Shown here: in pieces, positions 16,272 to 25,891 of the stretch
Numbering within the stretch: position 1 is the first letter of the stretch
Layout: every line of letters begins with the position of its first letter
Assembly: GCA_019422485.1 (NCBI GenBank)
Contig: JAHZDG010000003.1
Location: forward strand, 8,674-72,673
Length of the DNA: 64,000 nt
Source: Alistipes sp.
Lineage (GTDB): Bacteria > Bacteroidota > Bacteroidia > Bacteroidales > Rikenellaceae
Direction: 5' to 3'
Position numbers and translations under genes: made by a program
The notes under the pieces: generated by a model
Database searches by the model: none
The model's input: the letters and a program-made list of their open reading frames with translations, nothing else
Told to the model about the DNA's origin: nothing

Positions 16272-18458
16272 ATGGCCGAACAAAAAAAGACCGATATTAA
16301 AAAGGCGATTCTGGTACGGGTGCGGGTGCTTTACGTGCTGTTTTTCTCGATCGGGGTCGCGATTGCCGGCAAGATACTCTACATTCAGTACGGGCCTAAG
16401 GGGGAAGACCTGCGTAGCCGGGGAACGAAAATTACCTATGAGCGGGTGCAGATCGATGCTGAACGAGGCGATATTCTCTCGTGGGACGGCCGGATTTTGG
16501 CTACTTCGGTTCCGACCTATGAAGTGCGGATGGACTTTGCCGCACAAGGCCTGGCCGATTCGACCTTTATGAAGAATGTCGATTCGTTGGCTTATTGTCT
16601 GAGTACTTTTTTCGGGGATCGCAGTGCGTCGGCCTATCGGGAAAAGTTGATGAGCGCCCATCGCAACAAGAAGAAAAATCGTTTTGTGCTGCTCTCTCCG
16701 CGGCGTGTCAATCATTTGGAGATCAAAGAAATCGCTAAATTTCCCATTTTCCGTTTAGGACAAAATCGAGGAGGATTCATTCCTGTGCAGATCAACCGGA
16801 GGTTGTTGCCTCACGGTTCGTTGGCATCGCGAACGATCGGGATGGTTAATGAAGCGGGAACCAAACTGGGCATCGAGGGGGCTTATGACTCCATTCTGCG
16901 GGGGGTGAATGGCAATGTGATGATGCAGCGCATCTCGGGGAGTTTCCGGATTCCGGTGCCTGACGAGTTGAGCGTCGATCCGGTGGACGGTATCGATGTG
17001 GTGACGACCCTGGATGTCGATGTGCAGGATGTGGCCGAAACCGCTCTGCGCAAGCAGTTGATTGCCGGCGATGCCGACTGGGGGACGGCGGTGCTGATGG
17101 AGGTTTCGACCGGGGAGATCCGGGCCATCGCCAACCTGACCCGTCGGGGCGAGGGAAAATATGTGGAAGACTTCAATTATGCCATCGGAAAAAACTTTGA
17201 ACCGGGGTCGACGTTTAAACTGGCTTCGTTGATGACCCTGTTGGATGAAGGCGGGGCAAGCCTCGATGAGATGTTCGATACGCGTCCCGGAACCGTCATG
17301 GTCGGTCGGGCCAAGGTGGTCGATACGCACAATTACGGGGAACTGACCCTCAAGGGAGTGTTTGAAAAATCCTCTAATGTGGGCTTTGCCCTGGCAGTCA
17401 ATAAATATTTTCGCGATAAACCCGAACGTTTTGTGAACCATCTGCGCAAGATGGGGCTTGACAAACCGATGGATCTGCAGATCGCGGGGGAGGCACCGTC
17501 GGTGATTCGCGGGCCCGAAGATCGTTGGTGGGACGGAACCACGCTGACGATGATGGCTTATGGGTATGCTTTGCGGTTGTCGCCGCTCAAAACCCTGAGT
17601 TTCTATAATGCGGTGGCCAACAACGGGAAAATGGTTAAACCGAAATTCGTCCGTGAGCTGCGTCAGTATGGACAGACCTTGCGGAGTTACCCGACGGAGG
17701 TGATGGTCTCCTCGATCGGGTCGGATGAGGTGATTCGCCAGGTGCAGGAGGCCATGCGTGGCGTGGTGGATGAGGGGACGGCCCGTTATATTTTGAAGAA
17801 TCCTTATTATAAGGTGGCGGCCAAGACCGGTACGGCGCAGATCTCGTTGGCCGAAATTTATAAAGGTGGACGGGGTTATAAGGATCGTTTCGGAGGGCGT
17901 CACTATCTGGCAACGCTGGTGGGCTATTTCCCGGCCGATAAACCGCGATACAGTTGCATCGTGGCGATCAAAACCTATCATGGGCCGGGACGTCGGGGGA
18001 CCTATTATGGGGCCTCGTTGGCGGGGCCGGTTTTTCGGGCGATTGCCGACCGGGTGTATGCACAGAGCATTTCGTGGCAATCCCCGCTGTCTGAACGGCG
18101 CGATAAGGTGACCGAACAGCCCCCGCTGAAATCGGGACGGGTAGAGGAGATGAGGCAGGTGGCGAGCCGTTTTCATGTCTCAGCACTGGAGTTCCCTCGC
18201 GGGGCGACCTGGATGAATTTCGAGACACGGGACACATTGCCGCCCGAAGCCGTGACCATTACCCCGCTGGAAGGAACGGTTCCCGATGTGGTGGGGATGG
18301 GTCTCAAGGATGCGATCTATCTGTTGGAAAAATCCGGACTGGTGGTTTCGTTCAGTGGAGTGGGTGTCGTGCAAAGCCAGTCGTTCAAACCGGGTACCCG
18401 TGTCAATCGGGGCAGTTTGATCTCCCTGCGTTTGGGAATGCCCGACCATAAGGATTAA
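16272..18458 (+). CDS. ftsI: Division-specific penicillin-binding protein (PBP3/FtsI) with C-terminal PASTA domain
   Basis: A 728-residue class B PBP that crosslinks septal peptidoglycan in the periplasm. A membrane anchor spans about residues 15-38. The pedimerisation region includes ERGDILSWDGRILA. The transpeptidase motifs are intact: STFK at 313-316 (nucleophile Ser313), SSN at 367-369 and KTG at 518-520. A single PASTA domain (about 663-722, starting VPDVVGMGLKDA) ends the protein; such domains bind muropeptides or regulate the enzyme. It starts 3 bases after the ftsL-like stop, so the two are translationally coupled. The gene downstream is not murE, as usual, but an unknown small protein. 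Confidence 0.93.
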   Translation: MAEQKKTDIKKAILVRVRVLYVLFFSIGVAIAGKILYIQYGPKGEDLRSRGTKITYERVQIDAERGDILSWDGRILATSVPTYEVRMDFAAQGLADSTFMKNVDSLAYCLSTFFGDRSASAYREKLMSAHRNKKKNRFVLLSPRRVNHLEIKEIAKFPIFRLGQNRGGFIPVQINRRLLPHGSLASRTIGMVNEAGTKLGIEGAYDSILRGVNGNVMMQRISGSFRIPVPDELSVDPVDGIDVVTTLDVDVQDVAETALRKQLIAGDADWGTAVLMEVSTGEIRAIANLTRRGEGKYVEDFNYAIGKNFEPGSTFKLASLMTLLDEGGASLDEMFDTRPGTVMVGRAKVVDTHNYGELTLKGVFEKSSNVGFALAVNKYFRDKPERFVNHLRKMGLDKPMDLQIAGEAPSVIRGPEDRWWDGTTLTMMAYGYALRLSPLKTLSFYNAVANNGKMVKPKFVRELRQYGQTLRSYPTEVMVSSIGSDEVIRQVQEAMRGVVDEGTARYILKNPYYKVAAKTGTAQISLAEIYKGGRGYKDRFGGRHYLATLVGYFPADKPRYSCIVAIKTYHGPGRRGTYYGASLAGPVFRAIADRVYAQSISWQSPLSERRDKVTEQPPLKSGRVEEMRQVASRFHVSALEFPRGATWMNFETRDTLPPEAVTITPLEGTVPDVVGMGLKDAIYLLEKSGLVVSFSGVGVVQSQSFKPGTRVNRGSLISLRLGMPDHKD

Positions 18459-18669
18459 CCATCATCCTGCGTGCTGCGGCATGAGTGCCCCGGAGAATCT
18501 GTTGTCGGGATGGATGCGGCCGGTCAGAAAGGAGAAAAACGGTATGATGCGGAACGGAAGGTGGCGGATGGAGAACCGAGGACAGAGGCAAAAACCTTCA
18601 AAAACCGAATAGCCGGATGAGAAAACCTCTATTTTAGGGTGGTGGCTGAGGTGGTCTTAAAATAAATGG

Positions 18670-18677
18670 TATATTTG
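18670..18677 (+). promoter_or_regulatory. Promoter -7 element upstream of the small gene at 18721
   Basis: TATATTTG is a full match to TAnnTTTG, 43 bases before the GTG start. No clear TTTG is seen at the -33 position. The rest of the gap 18459-18720 holds no recognisable gene. Confidence 0.5.
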
Positions 18678-18720
18678 TACAATATGTGCCAAGGCGCATA
18701 AACAAGACCCGGAAGAGAAC

Positions 18721-19131
18721 GTGCGACATCGTTGGAAATATATCATAGGCCTGTTGCTGGTCGTATGGGGTGTGCTGCATACCGCGCTCGATTCCTCGGA
18801 GCTTTGGGCTTCGGAGCAGGAATCGGGGATAGCTATGGAATCTTCTGTCGGTCTTCTCTCCCCGCAGAATGAAGATTTGGGCCGGCTCATCATGCAGAGT
18901 CTGAGCAGCGATCGACTGCCCAGTACCTATGCCCAACAGACGGGACGCGTGTTGTTGCCCGTCCTTAGATGGAATCCGCATCTCCGGTGGACGTACGGGG
19001 AGACCGCCCGAAGGGTGGAGTTGATCTGTTGGCGGAAAAATCACGTACAACGAAAATCGGAAGCCCGTATCCGGGCTGCGCAGGACGAGTCGGGATATTA
19101 TGTCTTCGCTCTGCGCAAAATCATCATTTAG
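18721..19131 (+). CDS. Small membrane-anchored or secreted protein, function unknown
   Basis: A 136-residue protein starting at GTG 18721; the same frame upstream is closed by a TAA, and the next Met is 38 residues in. Residues 6-24 are hydrophobic (IIGLLLVVWGVLH), suggesting an uncleaved anchor or signal peptide. The remainder is polar, with a basic stretch near residues 105-115 (RKNHVQRKSEARIRA) and a hydrophobic end. I do not recognise a family. It lies inside the dcw cluster, between ftsI and murE, but has its own -7 element. It could be a lineage-specific envelope protein; that is inference from location only. Existence as a gene is likely but not certain. Confidence 0.5.
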   Translation: MRHRWKYIIGLLLVVWGVLHTALDSSELWASEQESGIAMESSVGLLSPQNEDLGRLIMQSLSSDRLPSTYAQQTGRVLLPVLRWNPHLRWTYGETARRVELICWRKNHVQRKSEARIRAAQDESGYYVFALRKIII

Positions 19132-19257
19132 CGGTCAGTTGAACGAATGTGTTCCCCGGTTCTTTGACAGGAGCCGGGGCGAATGGCGTTTCCCCGAGGG
19201 GGAAGAGGCCTGCTTTGTGTCAACTTTTTTCTAACCAAATGATGATTTATAGCTATT

Positions 19258-19785
19258 ATGGAAACCTTTGAAAATATCAATGATGTACTCTATCAAGTAA
19301 ATACGGACATTGTTCGTCGCAAGAAAAATCCGGTTCTGCCGATTCTGGTCGGGGTGTGCGGGGTGGCTCTGACGATCTGGAGCCTGAATGCAACAGCTCT
19401 GGAGGACAAGGCGAATCTTTCGGCGGCGTTGTTGTTTCTGGGAATTGTGCTGATTCTGGTCGGCGTGGTGGCTACCATTCGTGCCTTCACCTCGTCATGT
19501 CCGTACTATCGTCCCACGGGCGAACGTCTCTATCGCAGCGAACGCTTTTTTGATCAGAAGGATAAACGGGCTCTGTGTCAGGCCCTGGAAGCCGGAGAGG
19601 TCGAAACGGTAGCCGCTTTGCCGCGCAGCGAAACTTCGGGGGTGGTGCTGACGATTTTTTCGACGCGGAGCGGGTCTTGCACCTTGGTTCAGGTCGCGGA
19701 ATATGTTCCCCATCGTTTTGTGCCGATCACCTCGGTGGTGTCGTTCACCCAGGAACAGGCCAAGATCGTGCGTGCCTTGGTGTAG
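19258..19785 (+). CDS. Two-pass membrane protein, function unknown
   Basis: A 175-residue protein. After a polar 27-residue N-terminus (METFENINDVLYQVNTDIV) come two membrane helices at about residues 28-45 and 55-80 (ALLFLGIVLILVGVVATI). The C-terminal half is soluble and mixed, ending TQEQAKIVRALV. No known domain is recognised. ATG 19258 is the only sensible start. It sits in the unusual insertion between ftsI and murE. No -7 element is seen close upstream, so it may be read through from the gene at 18721. A strong terminator follows at 19954. Confidence 0.65.
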   Translation: METFENINDVLYQVNTDIVRRKKNPVLPILVGVCGVALTIWSLNATALEDKANLSAALLFLGIVLILVGVVATIRAFTSSCPYYRPTGERLYRSERFFDQKDKRALCQALEAGEVETVAALPRSETSGVVLTIFSTRSGSCTLVQVAEYVPHRFVPITSVVSFTQEQAKIVRALV

Positions 19786-19810
19786 CATCCTGACAAAGCG
19801 ACGACTGAAG

Positions 19811-19841
19811 TTATGCACCTTGGGAACCCCAAGGTGTATAA
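19811..19841. repeat. 31-base near-perfect palindrome downstream of the 19258 gene
   Basis: The two arms (19811-19824 and 19828-19841) pair over 14 positions, 13 Watson-Crick and one G-U, around the 3-base loop AAC. The inner arms are CACCTTGGG and its complement. It is followed by TGCATC, not a T-run. It may be an RNA stabilising hairpin at a transcript end or a protein-binding site. Confidence 0.6.
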
Positions 19842-19953
19842 TGCATCAGACTATGTAAAATACTAGGGAGTCGGCAGAGGTTGGTGATTGTCCTGAATGT
19901 CGTTTCGGAATGAATGACAGGAGGAAAAGACTACTTACCGATGTTCCTCAAAG

Positions 19954-19992
19954 AAAGAGAGAAAGGAAGTATATGTCCTTTCTCTCTTTTTT
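19954..19992 (+). terminator. Strong intrinsic terminator ending the first dcw segment
   Basis: A perfect 14-bp stem (arms 19954-19967 and 19976-19989; AAAGAGAGAAAGGA and its complement), 8-base loop, followed by T residues. It lies 169 bases after the 19258 gene and just before the PHP gene promoter. Confidence 0.88.
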
Positions 19993-20063
19993 ATTGTTCG
20001 ATTGGATGAACGGAAAATTGAACATAAAAAAAGAAAAATAAGACATTTCTATAAAAGAAATAT

Positions 20064-20071
20064 TATCTTTG
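20064..20071 (+). promoter_or_regulatory. Promoter -7 element of the PHP gene
   Basis: TATCTTTG matches the consensus fully. It lies 38 bases before the ATG at 20110. No TTTG is found at the right upstream distance. Confidence 0.55.
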
Positions 20072-20109
20072 CCCGAGTTGGAATATCAGGATTCCGGGAA
20101 GGAGCGAAC

Positions 20110-21333
20110 ATGAAATGGATCAGACGAATATTGGGGTATGTGTGTGGACTGGTATTATTGGTCCTGTTGTTGAATGTCGTTAGTTATGTGGGGGTTCCGG
20201 TGTATCGGTTTGCTCCGGGCAGCTCTTTCTCCGGCGACAGTATTTATGATCCGTATCAGGATGTTGATCCTTCCCAATGGCGAAAAGCTAACTTCCATGC
20301 CCATCAACGTGAACGTAAATATGAAACCTATACCCCGGATCAGTTTTTTGCCGCCTATCGTCAGCATGGGTATGATATTATCGGACTCTCCGATCATTGT
20401 TATCTGAATTACGCCCACCAGGAACGGCCCGGCTTCATCCCGACTTATGAGTTCGGTTGGGGGATCAATAAGGCGCATTTTCTGATGATGGGGGCTTCGT
20501 ACACTACGTTGCGGGATTTCCCCTTTACGCTGATCCCTTCACAGTTGCAGCATACGCTTCGGCGGTTGCATTCCCAGGCTCGCTTGGTGGTGCTCAATCA
20601 TCCCGGGCAACTGCGGGGCATCGATCATCGGGTGTATGAACGTCTTCGGGGCTATGACCTCTTGGAAATCAATCCCGATAACGGGGCGGAAAATTCGATC
20701 CCGTGCTGGGACCGGGCGCTTTCGTCGGGGATTTACGCCAATCTGATTGCCAATGACGATGCACATACCGTGTCGTTTCGAGGTAGCTTTTTCCAACGCT
20801 GCTATACCATGATCAATACCCCGGTGTTGGATGAGTATCATATTCTGTCTTCGCTGAAAAAGGGACAGAGCTATGCCGTTCGCGTGACGCCGGAACTCAA
20901 TCAGCGGCCTCGTCCGCATGAAGGATTGCCGACGATTCAGGAAATCGGTTTGCGGGAAAATGGAACGGTGCATGTAGCCCTGAGCGAGCCGGCCCGTGAA
21001 ATCCATTTCGTGGGACAGAACGGGGAAATTCGTTCGGAATGTCATGATGTGGCCGAAGCATCCTATCAGTTTACCCCGACCGATACTTATATTCGGGTGG
21101 AAGCCGTGTTCCCTTCCGGGGCGGAAATTTATACCAATCCTTTTGTGAGAACTTCCGGTGTGCAACCGGTGAATGTTTTTGTGCCCGATATTCATTGGCC
21201 GTTTACGATTCTGCTCAATCTGCTGTGGATTCAGGTTTTCTTTATGCTCTGTTTCTGCATCGCGGCATTGTGGCGGGTATTGCCTCGCCATTGGCGTCCG
21301 GATTGGGTCCCGGTATCGTTGTGGGGTCGCTAA
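20110..21333 (+). CDS. Membrane-anchored PHP-domain phosphoesterase-like protein
   Basis: A 407-residue protein. An N-terminal membrane helix (about residues 5-27) is followed by a PHP-type metal site: NFHAH (HxH), GLSDHC, NHPGQ and ANDDAH, spaced as in PHP phosphoesterases. A beta-rich region follows, and a second membrane helix lies near the C-terminus (ILLNLLWIQVFFMLCFCIAALW). The catalytic part is therefore probably outside the cytoplasmic membrane. PHP proteins hydrolyse phosphate esters with a three-metal centre; the substrate here is unknown. The start at 20110 has a good ribosome-binding site (GGAAGGAG, 6-8 bases upstream), rare in this window. It is an independent unit between terminators at 19954 and 21355, embedded in the dcw cluster. 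Confidence 0.8.
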   Translation: MKWIRRILGYVCGLVLLVLLLNVVSYVGVPVYRFAPGSSFSGDSIYDPYQDVDPSQWRKANFHAHQRERKYETYTPDQFFAAYRQHGYDIIGLSDHCYLNYAHQERPGFIPTYEFGWGINKAHFLMMGASYTTLRDFPFTLIPSQLQHTLRRLHSQARLVVLNHPGQLRGIDHRVYERLRGYDLLEINPDNGAENSIPCWDRALSSGIYANLIANDDAHTVSFRGSFFQRCYTMINTPVLDEYHILSSLKKGQSYAVRVTPELNQRPRPHEGLPTIQEIGLRENGTVHVALSEPAREIHFVGQNGEIRSECHDVAEASYQFTPTDTYIRVEAVFPSGAEIYTNPFVRTSGVQPVNVFVPDIHWPFTILLNLLWIQVFFMLCFCIAALWRVLPRHWRPDWVPVSLWGR

Positions 21334-21354
21334 TCGGCCCGAAGCGCAAGATTT

Positions 21355-21396
21355 AAAGCCCCCGGAGAGAGACTGGAATTCTCTTCGGGGGCTTTT
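21355..21396 (+). terminator. Intrinsic terminator after the PHP gene
   Basis: A 15-bp stem (21355-21369 with 21381-21395, one G-U pair), including AAAGCCCCCG, with an 11-base loop and T-run. It separates the PHP gene from murE. Confidence 0.88.
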
Positions 21397-21443
21397 CCTG
21401 TAAATAAATAATCTTTCCGTGGGGAATGTTCCTTGACAATCTG

Positions 21444-21451
21444 TATATTTG
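21444..21451 (+). promoter_or_regulatory. Promoter -7 element of murE and downstream dcw genes
   Basis: TATATTTG, a full match, 23 bases before the murE ATG. The -33 box is not obvious. Because a strong terminator lies upstream, murE to ftsZ likely depends on this promoter. Confidence 0.6.
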
Positions 21452-21474
21452 TAAAATAGAAATACTCTATTCCG

Positions 21475-22929
21475 ATGTTATCGAAACTTTTGCAGGGCGT
21501 GGAAGTGCTTGACCTGGTGGGGGATGCTTCCGTGCAGATAAGTGCCTTGGCGTTCGATTCCCGTCAGGTGGGACCCGGAACGCTTTTTTTTGCCACCCGG
21601 GGGACCCGGGTCGACGGACACGATTATATCGAAGCGGCCGTGGCCGGTGGAGCTGCGGCTGTGGTGTGTGAGACCTTGCCGGAACAACGGGCTTCGGGCG
21701 TGACCTATGTCCGGGTGCCCGATTCGACCGTGGCGTTGGGGCTGATGGCCTCGAACTTCTATGACCGCCCGAGCGAAAAACTCAAGCTGGTCGGCGTGAC
21801 CGGTACCAACGGAAAAACAACCACCGCGACCTTGTTGTACGACCTGTTTCGTAAATTGGGGTATAAGGTCGGCCTGATCTCGACGGTGGTCTATCGCATC
21901 GACGACCGCCGCATCGATTCGACCCATACGACACCCGACAGCATTCGTCTGAATGAAATGTTGGCGGAGATGGTGGAAGCCGGTTGTGCCTATTGTTTCA
22001 TGGAGGTCAGCTCGCATTCGTTGGTACAGCATCGGACGGTGGGTCTGACGTTTGCCGGGGGAATGTTCAGCAACATCACCCACGACCATCTCGACTATCA
22101 TAAAACGTTTGCCGAATACATCAAGGCCAAAAAACTATTTTTTGACGGACTGCCGCGCGGGGCTTTTGCCCTGACCAATGTCGACGACCGGAACGGGATG
22201 GTGATGGTCCAGAATACGAAGGCCGAGGTGAAAACCTACTCCCTGAAGTCGTTTGCGGATTTCCGCTGCCGGATCGTGGAGATGCTCATCGATGGAATGT
22301 TGTTGAATCTCAACGACCGCGAGGTGTGGGTGAATTTCCTGGGGCGCTTCAATGCCTATAATCTGACCGGTGTCTACGGGGCTGCTCTGTTGTTAGGGGC
22401 CGATCGGGATGAGGTGCTGCGGATTCTGAGCGAACTGCATCCGGTGGATGGCCGTTTCGAGGCGATCCGTTCGAAAGAGGGGGTGACCGCTATCGTGGAC
22501 TATGCCCATACGCCCGATGCCTTGCAGAATGTGATCGATACCATCAACGAGATCCGGACGCCCGACCATCATCTGTATGTGGTAGTGGGGTGTGGTGGAA
22601 ACCGTGACGCCACGAAGCGTCCCGAAATGGCTCACATTGCCGCTTCGGGAGGTGATATGGCGATTCTGACGTCGGATAACCCCCGCCTGGAGGATCCCGA
22701 GGCGATCATTGAACAGATGAAGGCCGGGCTCGAACCGGGGGACCGTTATCTGGCGATCACCAATCGCCGGGAGGCTATTCGGACGGCGGTGACGCTGGCC
22801 CGTCCGGGGGATATTATTCTGGTGGCCGGTAAAGGACATGAAACCTATCAGGACGCCGGGGGAGTGAAGAGTCATTTCGATGACCGGGAAGAGGTGAGAC
22901 AGGCGATGCACATAGTACCCACTGTTTAA
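21475..22929 (+). CDS. murE: UDP-MurNAc-L-Ala-D-Glu:meso-diaminopimelate ligase
   Basis: A 484-residue Mur ligase adding the third residue of the peptidoglycan stem peptide, in the cytoplasm. GTNGKTTT at 110-117 is the ATP loop, STHTTPDS (about 149-156) and the HDHLDYH region bind the UDP substrate, and DNPR at 401-404 is the motif associated with meso-diaminopimelate rather than lysine. This predicts an A1-gamma type peptidoglycan, as expected for a Gram-negative. The carbamylated lysine region (VDDRN and neighbours) is in place. It is followed after 12 bases by the beta-propeller gene rather than mraY. Confidence 0.96.
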   Translation: MLSKLLQGVEVLDLVGDASVQISALAFDSRQVGPGTLFFATRGTRVDGHDYIEAAVAGGAAAVVCETLPEQRASGVTYVRVPDSTVALGLMASNFYDRPSEKLKLVGVTGTNGKTTTATLLYDLFRKLGYKVGLISTVVYRIDDRRIDSTHTTPDSIRLNEMLAEMVEAGCAYCFMEVSSHSLVQHRTVGLTFAGGMFSNITHDHLDYHKTFAEYIKAKKLFFDGLPRGAFALTNVDDRNGMVMVQNTKAEVKTYSLKSFADFRCRIVEMLIDGMLLNLNDREVWVNFLGRFNAYNLTGVYGAALLLGADRDEVLRILSELHPVDGRFEAIRSKEGVTAIVDYAHTPDALQNVIDTINEIRTPDHHLYVVVGCGGNRDATKRPEMAHIAASGGDMAILTSDNPRLEDPEAIIEQMKAGLEPGDRYLAITNRREAIRTAVTLARPGDIILVAGKGHETYQDAGGVKSHFDDREEVRQAMHIVPTV

Positions 22930-22941
22930 ACCTTTCAATCT

Positions 22942-24633
22942 ATGAAACGTCTCTTGTTGTTTTTGTTAGTTTCGATGTTTATTTCCGTAGGGGGAGTGAT
23001 GGCCCAATCCGAGGAGGGAGCTGAAGCGGTGATGCAGGGAGGAGACGAGTACATGACGAGCAGACCGATCTCTGTGGGTCGGAATTTGATCAGCGGTCAG
23101 CCCTTGTCGGGCATAGCGTATGATTTCGGAGAGCGGATCGATGATATTTATATCGATTCGGTTTCCCGGACGGCTACGGTGCAGGTTCGGGGCATAACCC
23201 AGAACGGCAAATATCTACAGAATCGAGGTTATTTGGTCATGTTAGATTTGCAGAAAGGCCAGGTGCGATGGAGTCGTCCTATGGTTTTCCCCTATGGGAA
23301 GAGCGGCGTGTATCAGGACGGCGACTTTCTGTTATATAACGACGGTCGCAAAACGTTTTGTCTGAGTATGATGGATGGCCGTCCCCAGTGGGAGTCCCGT
23401 TATGATTTCTGGTATGTGGACAGGGATTCGACCCGACGGTTAGGTTTGGGCTATTTGGTATATTCGGCTTTGGAGGTGAAGATTTTTGGGAGTGTGGATC
23501 TGAATACTGGGGAACGAGTCTGGAGACGTCGACTTCCTTATGAGCCGTGGAACGATATTTATCGTCTGAATGATACGACCTTATTGGTTTTTTCTTCCGG
23601 TTTGTATCAAATCAACGTGTCGACCGGAGAAGGATGGGATTATGTCGCAGCAACCTCCAAACCAAATGATCTGAAGTGGAAGGATTTGGCGAAGGAGCTG
23701 AATCTTCAAGGTTCGATTTTTTTGAGGAGTAGTGCATTTCTGGGAAGTCCTATGAATCAAATCAGGGGATTATATTCGGATCTTGTAATTACGGATGATC
23801 GGATCTATTTCAGCTGTGCCGACCGGATGGTGGCCCTGGATCGAAACGGTCAGCTGCAGTGGGAATGGAAACTGCCTGAAAATATTGCCAGTTATTCGGA
23901 ACTGCTTCCCTCTGATTCGGTACTTTATTTGGTAGGAAGAGGGTTTGCATTTCTATCGGGACAAGTGGTTACCTATGGGCGACCGTTCTTTGCCGCCTAT
24001 GATCAGCAGAGCGGTAAACCGATTTTCTTTAACGTGATCGACCAGCGGAAATGTCAGATCCGGGCTATCCGACCCATTATGGACAGTCTGGTGTTCGTGA
24101 CGGAGGATCGGATCGATTGCCGGAGTTTGCAGGACGGACTCAGCGGTCGGGAAGTGTTGATCGATACGGCCCAATACGGGGAAGTGATCCGGGATGTCGA
24201 TCCGGAACTCTATTTCAGACGGGATGCCCAGACCGGGAAATTCACTCACGTCGTGGGTTCGTTGGATTCCTGGGGGGTGTATACGACAAAAAAGAAACTG
24301 TTGCTGCTGGACAAACAACAGCAGATTGCTGAAGTGTTAGAGCTCGATTCGTTATATTATCTGCGGGACAAACGAGACAATCTGTCGTTGTTGCGGCGGG
24401 ATAACATTTCGTGTCTGGTGGATGACAATGGAACGCTGCTGGCCGAGGTGCAGACTCCGACGGTTCCGGTGTGGATCGGCACGCAATGGTTTGTGAGTGT
24501 TCCGAAAGGAATTATGCGGCTGGATATCGGCGATATTTTCCGCCAACGGTATCAGCAGCTGGGCGATGAACCGGAAAAACTCTTGGGTCAGTGGGCCCAG
24601 AAACCGGAAAATCCAATTGCGTTAATCGATTAA
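22942..24633 (+). CDS. Secreted PQQ-like beta-propeller protein in the dcw cluster
   Basis: A 563-residue protein with a clear signal peptide ([22 protein letters not shown]). The mature part contains repeated blades ending in G-x-x-x-W motifs: [27 protein letters not shown] and NGQLQWEWK, with VALDRNG and YDQQSGKP turns. This is the pattern of PQQ-type/BamB-like beta-propellers, which usually serve as protein-binding scaffolds. No cofactor-binding or catalytic residues can be assigned. It lies 12 bases after murE and 4 bases before mraY, so it is surely in that operon. A role in envelope assembly or septal protein scaffolding is inference from context. It is not a usual member of this cluster as far as I know. 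Confidence 0.75.
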   Translation: MKRLLLFLLVSMFISVGGVMAQSEEGAEAVMQGGDEYMTSRPISVGRNLISGQPLSGIAYDFGERIDDIYIDSVSRTATVQVRGITQNGKYLQNRGYLVMLDLQKGQVRWSRPMVFPYGKSGVYQDGDFLLYNDGRKTFCLSMMDGRPQWESRYDFWYVDRDSTRRLGLGYLVYSALEVKIFGSVDLNTGERVWRRRLPYEPWNDIYRLNDTTLLVFSSGLYQINVSTGEGWDYVAATSKPNDLKWKDLAKELNLQGSIFLRSSAFLGSPMNQIRGLYSDLVITDDRIYFSCADRMVALDRNGQLQWEWKLPENIASYSELLPSDSVLYLVGRGFAFLSGQVVTYGRPFFAAYDQQSGKPIFFNVIDQRKCQIRAIRPIMDSLVFVTEDRIDCRSLQDGLSGREVLIDTAQYGEVIRDVDPELYFRRDAQTGKFTHVVGSLDSWGVYTTKKKLLLLDKQQQIAEVLELDSLYYLRDKRDNLSLLRRDNISCLVDDNGTLLAEVQTPTVPVWIGTQWFVSVPKGIMRLDIGDIFRQRYQQLGDEPEKLLGQWAQKPENPIALID

Positions 24634-24637
24634 TGAT

Positions 24638-25885
24638 ATGCTATATCTTTTACTAAAGTATCTGTCTCAACATTTTGATGTACCCGGTATCGGGATGTTT
24701 ATGTCGTTGTCGTTCCGGGCTTCGATGGGGGTGATTCTGGCCCTGGCGATCGGAATGATTTTCGGACGACGCATTATCCGCCTCTTGCAGCGCCACCAGA
24801 TCGGGGAAGAGGTGCGAAACCTGGGGCTCGAAGGCCAGCTCCAGAAACGGGGAACCCCTACGATGGGCGGATTGATTATTCTGGCTGCGATCCTGATTCC
24901 GATTCTGCTGTTCGGTGACCTGACCAATGTGTATGTCTGGTTGATGATCATTTCGACCGTCTGGTTGGGGCTGATCGGCTTCCTGGATGATTACATTAAG
25001 GTTTTTCGTAAAAACAAGGACGGTCTCAAAGGCCGCTTCAAAGTGGTCGGCCAGGTGGGACTGGGAATTATCGTGGGGTGTGTGATGTGGATGAGCCCCG
25101 ATATCGTCATCAAGGAAAAACAGGCGACCCGGAGTGAAGAGACTCACCTCGAATATGTGGATAACAACGGCGCCCGCAATGCCGTCTATATGGGGCCGGC
25201 TCAGAAAAGCAACAAAACGACCATTCCGTTCATTAAGGATAACGAGTTCGACTATCGTTGGTTGGTGCCGGGGGATGGCCCGACGAGTGAAAAACTCAGT
25301 TGGATCGTGTATGTGCTGGTGGCCATTCTGGTCATTACGGCGGTCTCCAACGGGGCGAACCTGACCGACGGATTGGACGGGCTGGCCTCGGGGGTCTCGG
25401 CCTTTATCGTGATCGTGCTGGGGGCGTTAGCCTATCTGTCGGGGAACGTCATCTATGCCGATTACCTCAATATCATGTATATCCCTACCAGCGGTGAACT
25501 GGTGGTGTTTGCGACTATCTTTGCCGGGGCCTTGATCGGTTTCCTGTGGTACAACTGTTACCCGGCGCAGGTGTTTATGGGCGATACGGGATCGTTGGCC
25601 ATTGGGGGGATCATTGCGGTGTTTGCGCTGCTGATCCGCAAGGAGTTGTTGCTGCCGATACTTTGCGGGATTTTCTTTGTGGAAAGCCTGTCGGTGATTA
25701 TTCAGGTGACTTATTTCAAATATACCAAACGAAAATATGGCGAGGGCCGACGGATATTCCTGATGTCGCCCCTGCACCACCACTACCAGAAGAAAGGCTA
25801 TTTCGAGTCGAAAATCGTCGTTCGATTCTGGATCGTGCAGCTGTTGTTGGCCGCCATTACGCTGGTAACGCTTAAAATTCGATAA
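24638..25885 (+). CDS. mraY: Phospho-MurNAc-pentapeptide transferase
   Basis: A 415-residue inner-membrane enzyme with about ten helices. It transfers phospho-MurNAc-pentapeptide to undecaprenyl phosphate, forming lipid I. The catalytic aspartates are visible in GFLDDYIK (about 125-132), [10 protein letters not shown] (about 244-253) and [12 protein letters not shown]; the family's HHH signature appears as [10 protein letters not shown] periplasmic or cytoplasmic insertion of about 50 residues after MWMSPDIV is typical for Bacteroidetes MraY and accounts for its length beyond the E. coli enzyme. It lies 4 bases after the propeller gene and 6 before murD. Confidence 0.96.
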   Translation: MLYLLLKYLSQHFDVPGIGMFMSLSFRASMGVILALAIGMIFGRRIIRLLQRHQIGEEVRNLGLEGQLQKRGTPTMGGLIILAAILIPILLFGDLTNVYVWLMIISTVWLGLIGFLDDYIKVFRKNKDGLKGRFKVVGQVGLGIIVGCVMWMSPDIVIKEKQATRSEETHLEYVDNNGARNAVYMGPAQKSNKTTIPFIKDNEFDYRWLVPGDGPTSEKLSWIVYVLVAILVITAVSNGANLTDGLDGLASGVSAFIVIVLGALAYLSGNVIYADYLNIMYIPTSGELVVFATIFAGALIGFLWYNCYPAQVFMGDTGSLAIGGIIAVFALLIRKELLLPILCGIFFVESLSVIIQVTYFKYTKRKYGEGRRIFLMSPLHHHYQKKGYFESKIVVRFWIVQLLLAAITLVTLKIR

Positions 25886-25891
25886 ATCGTC

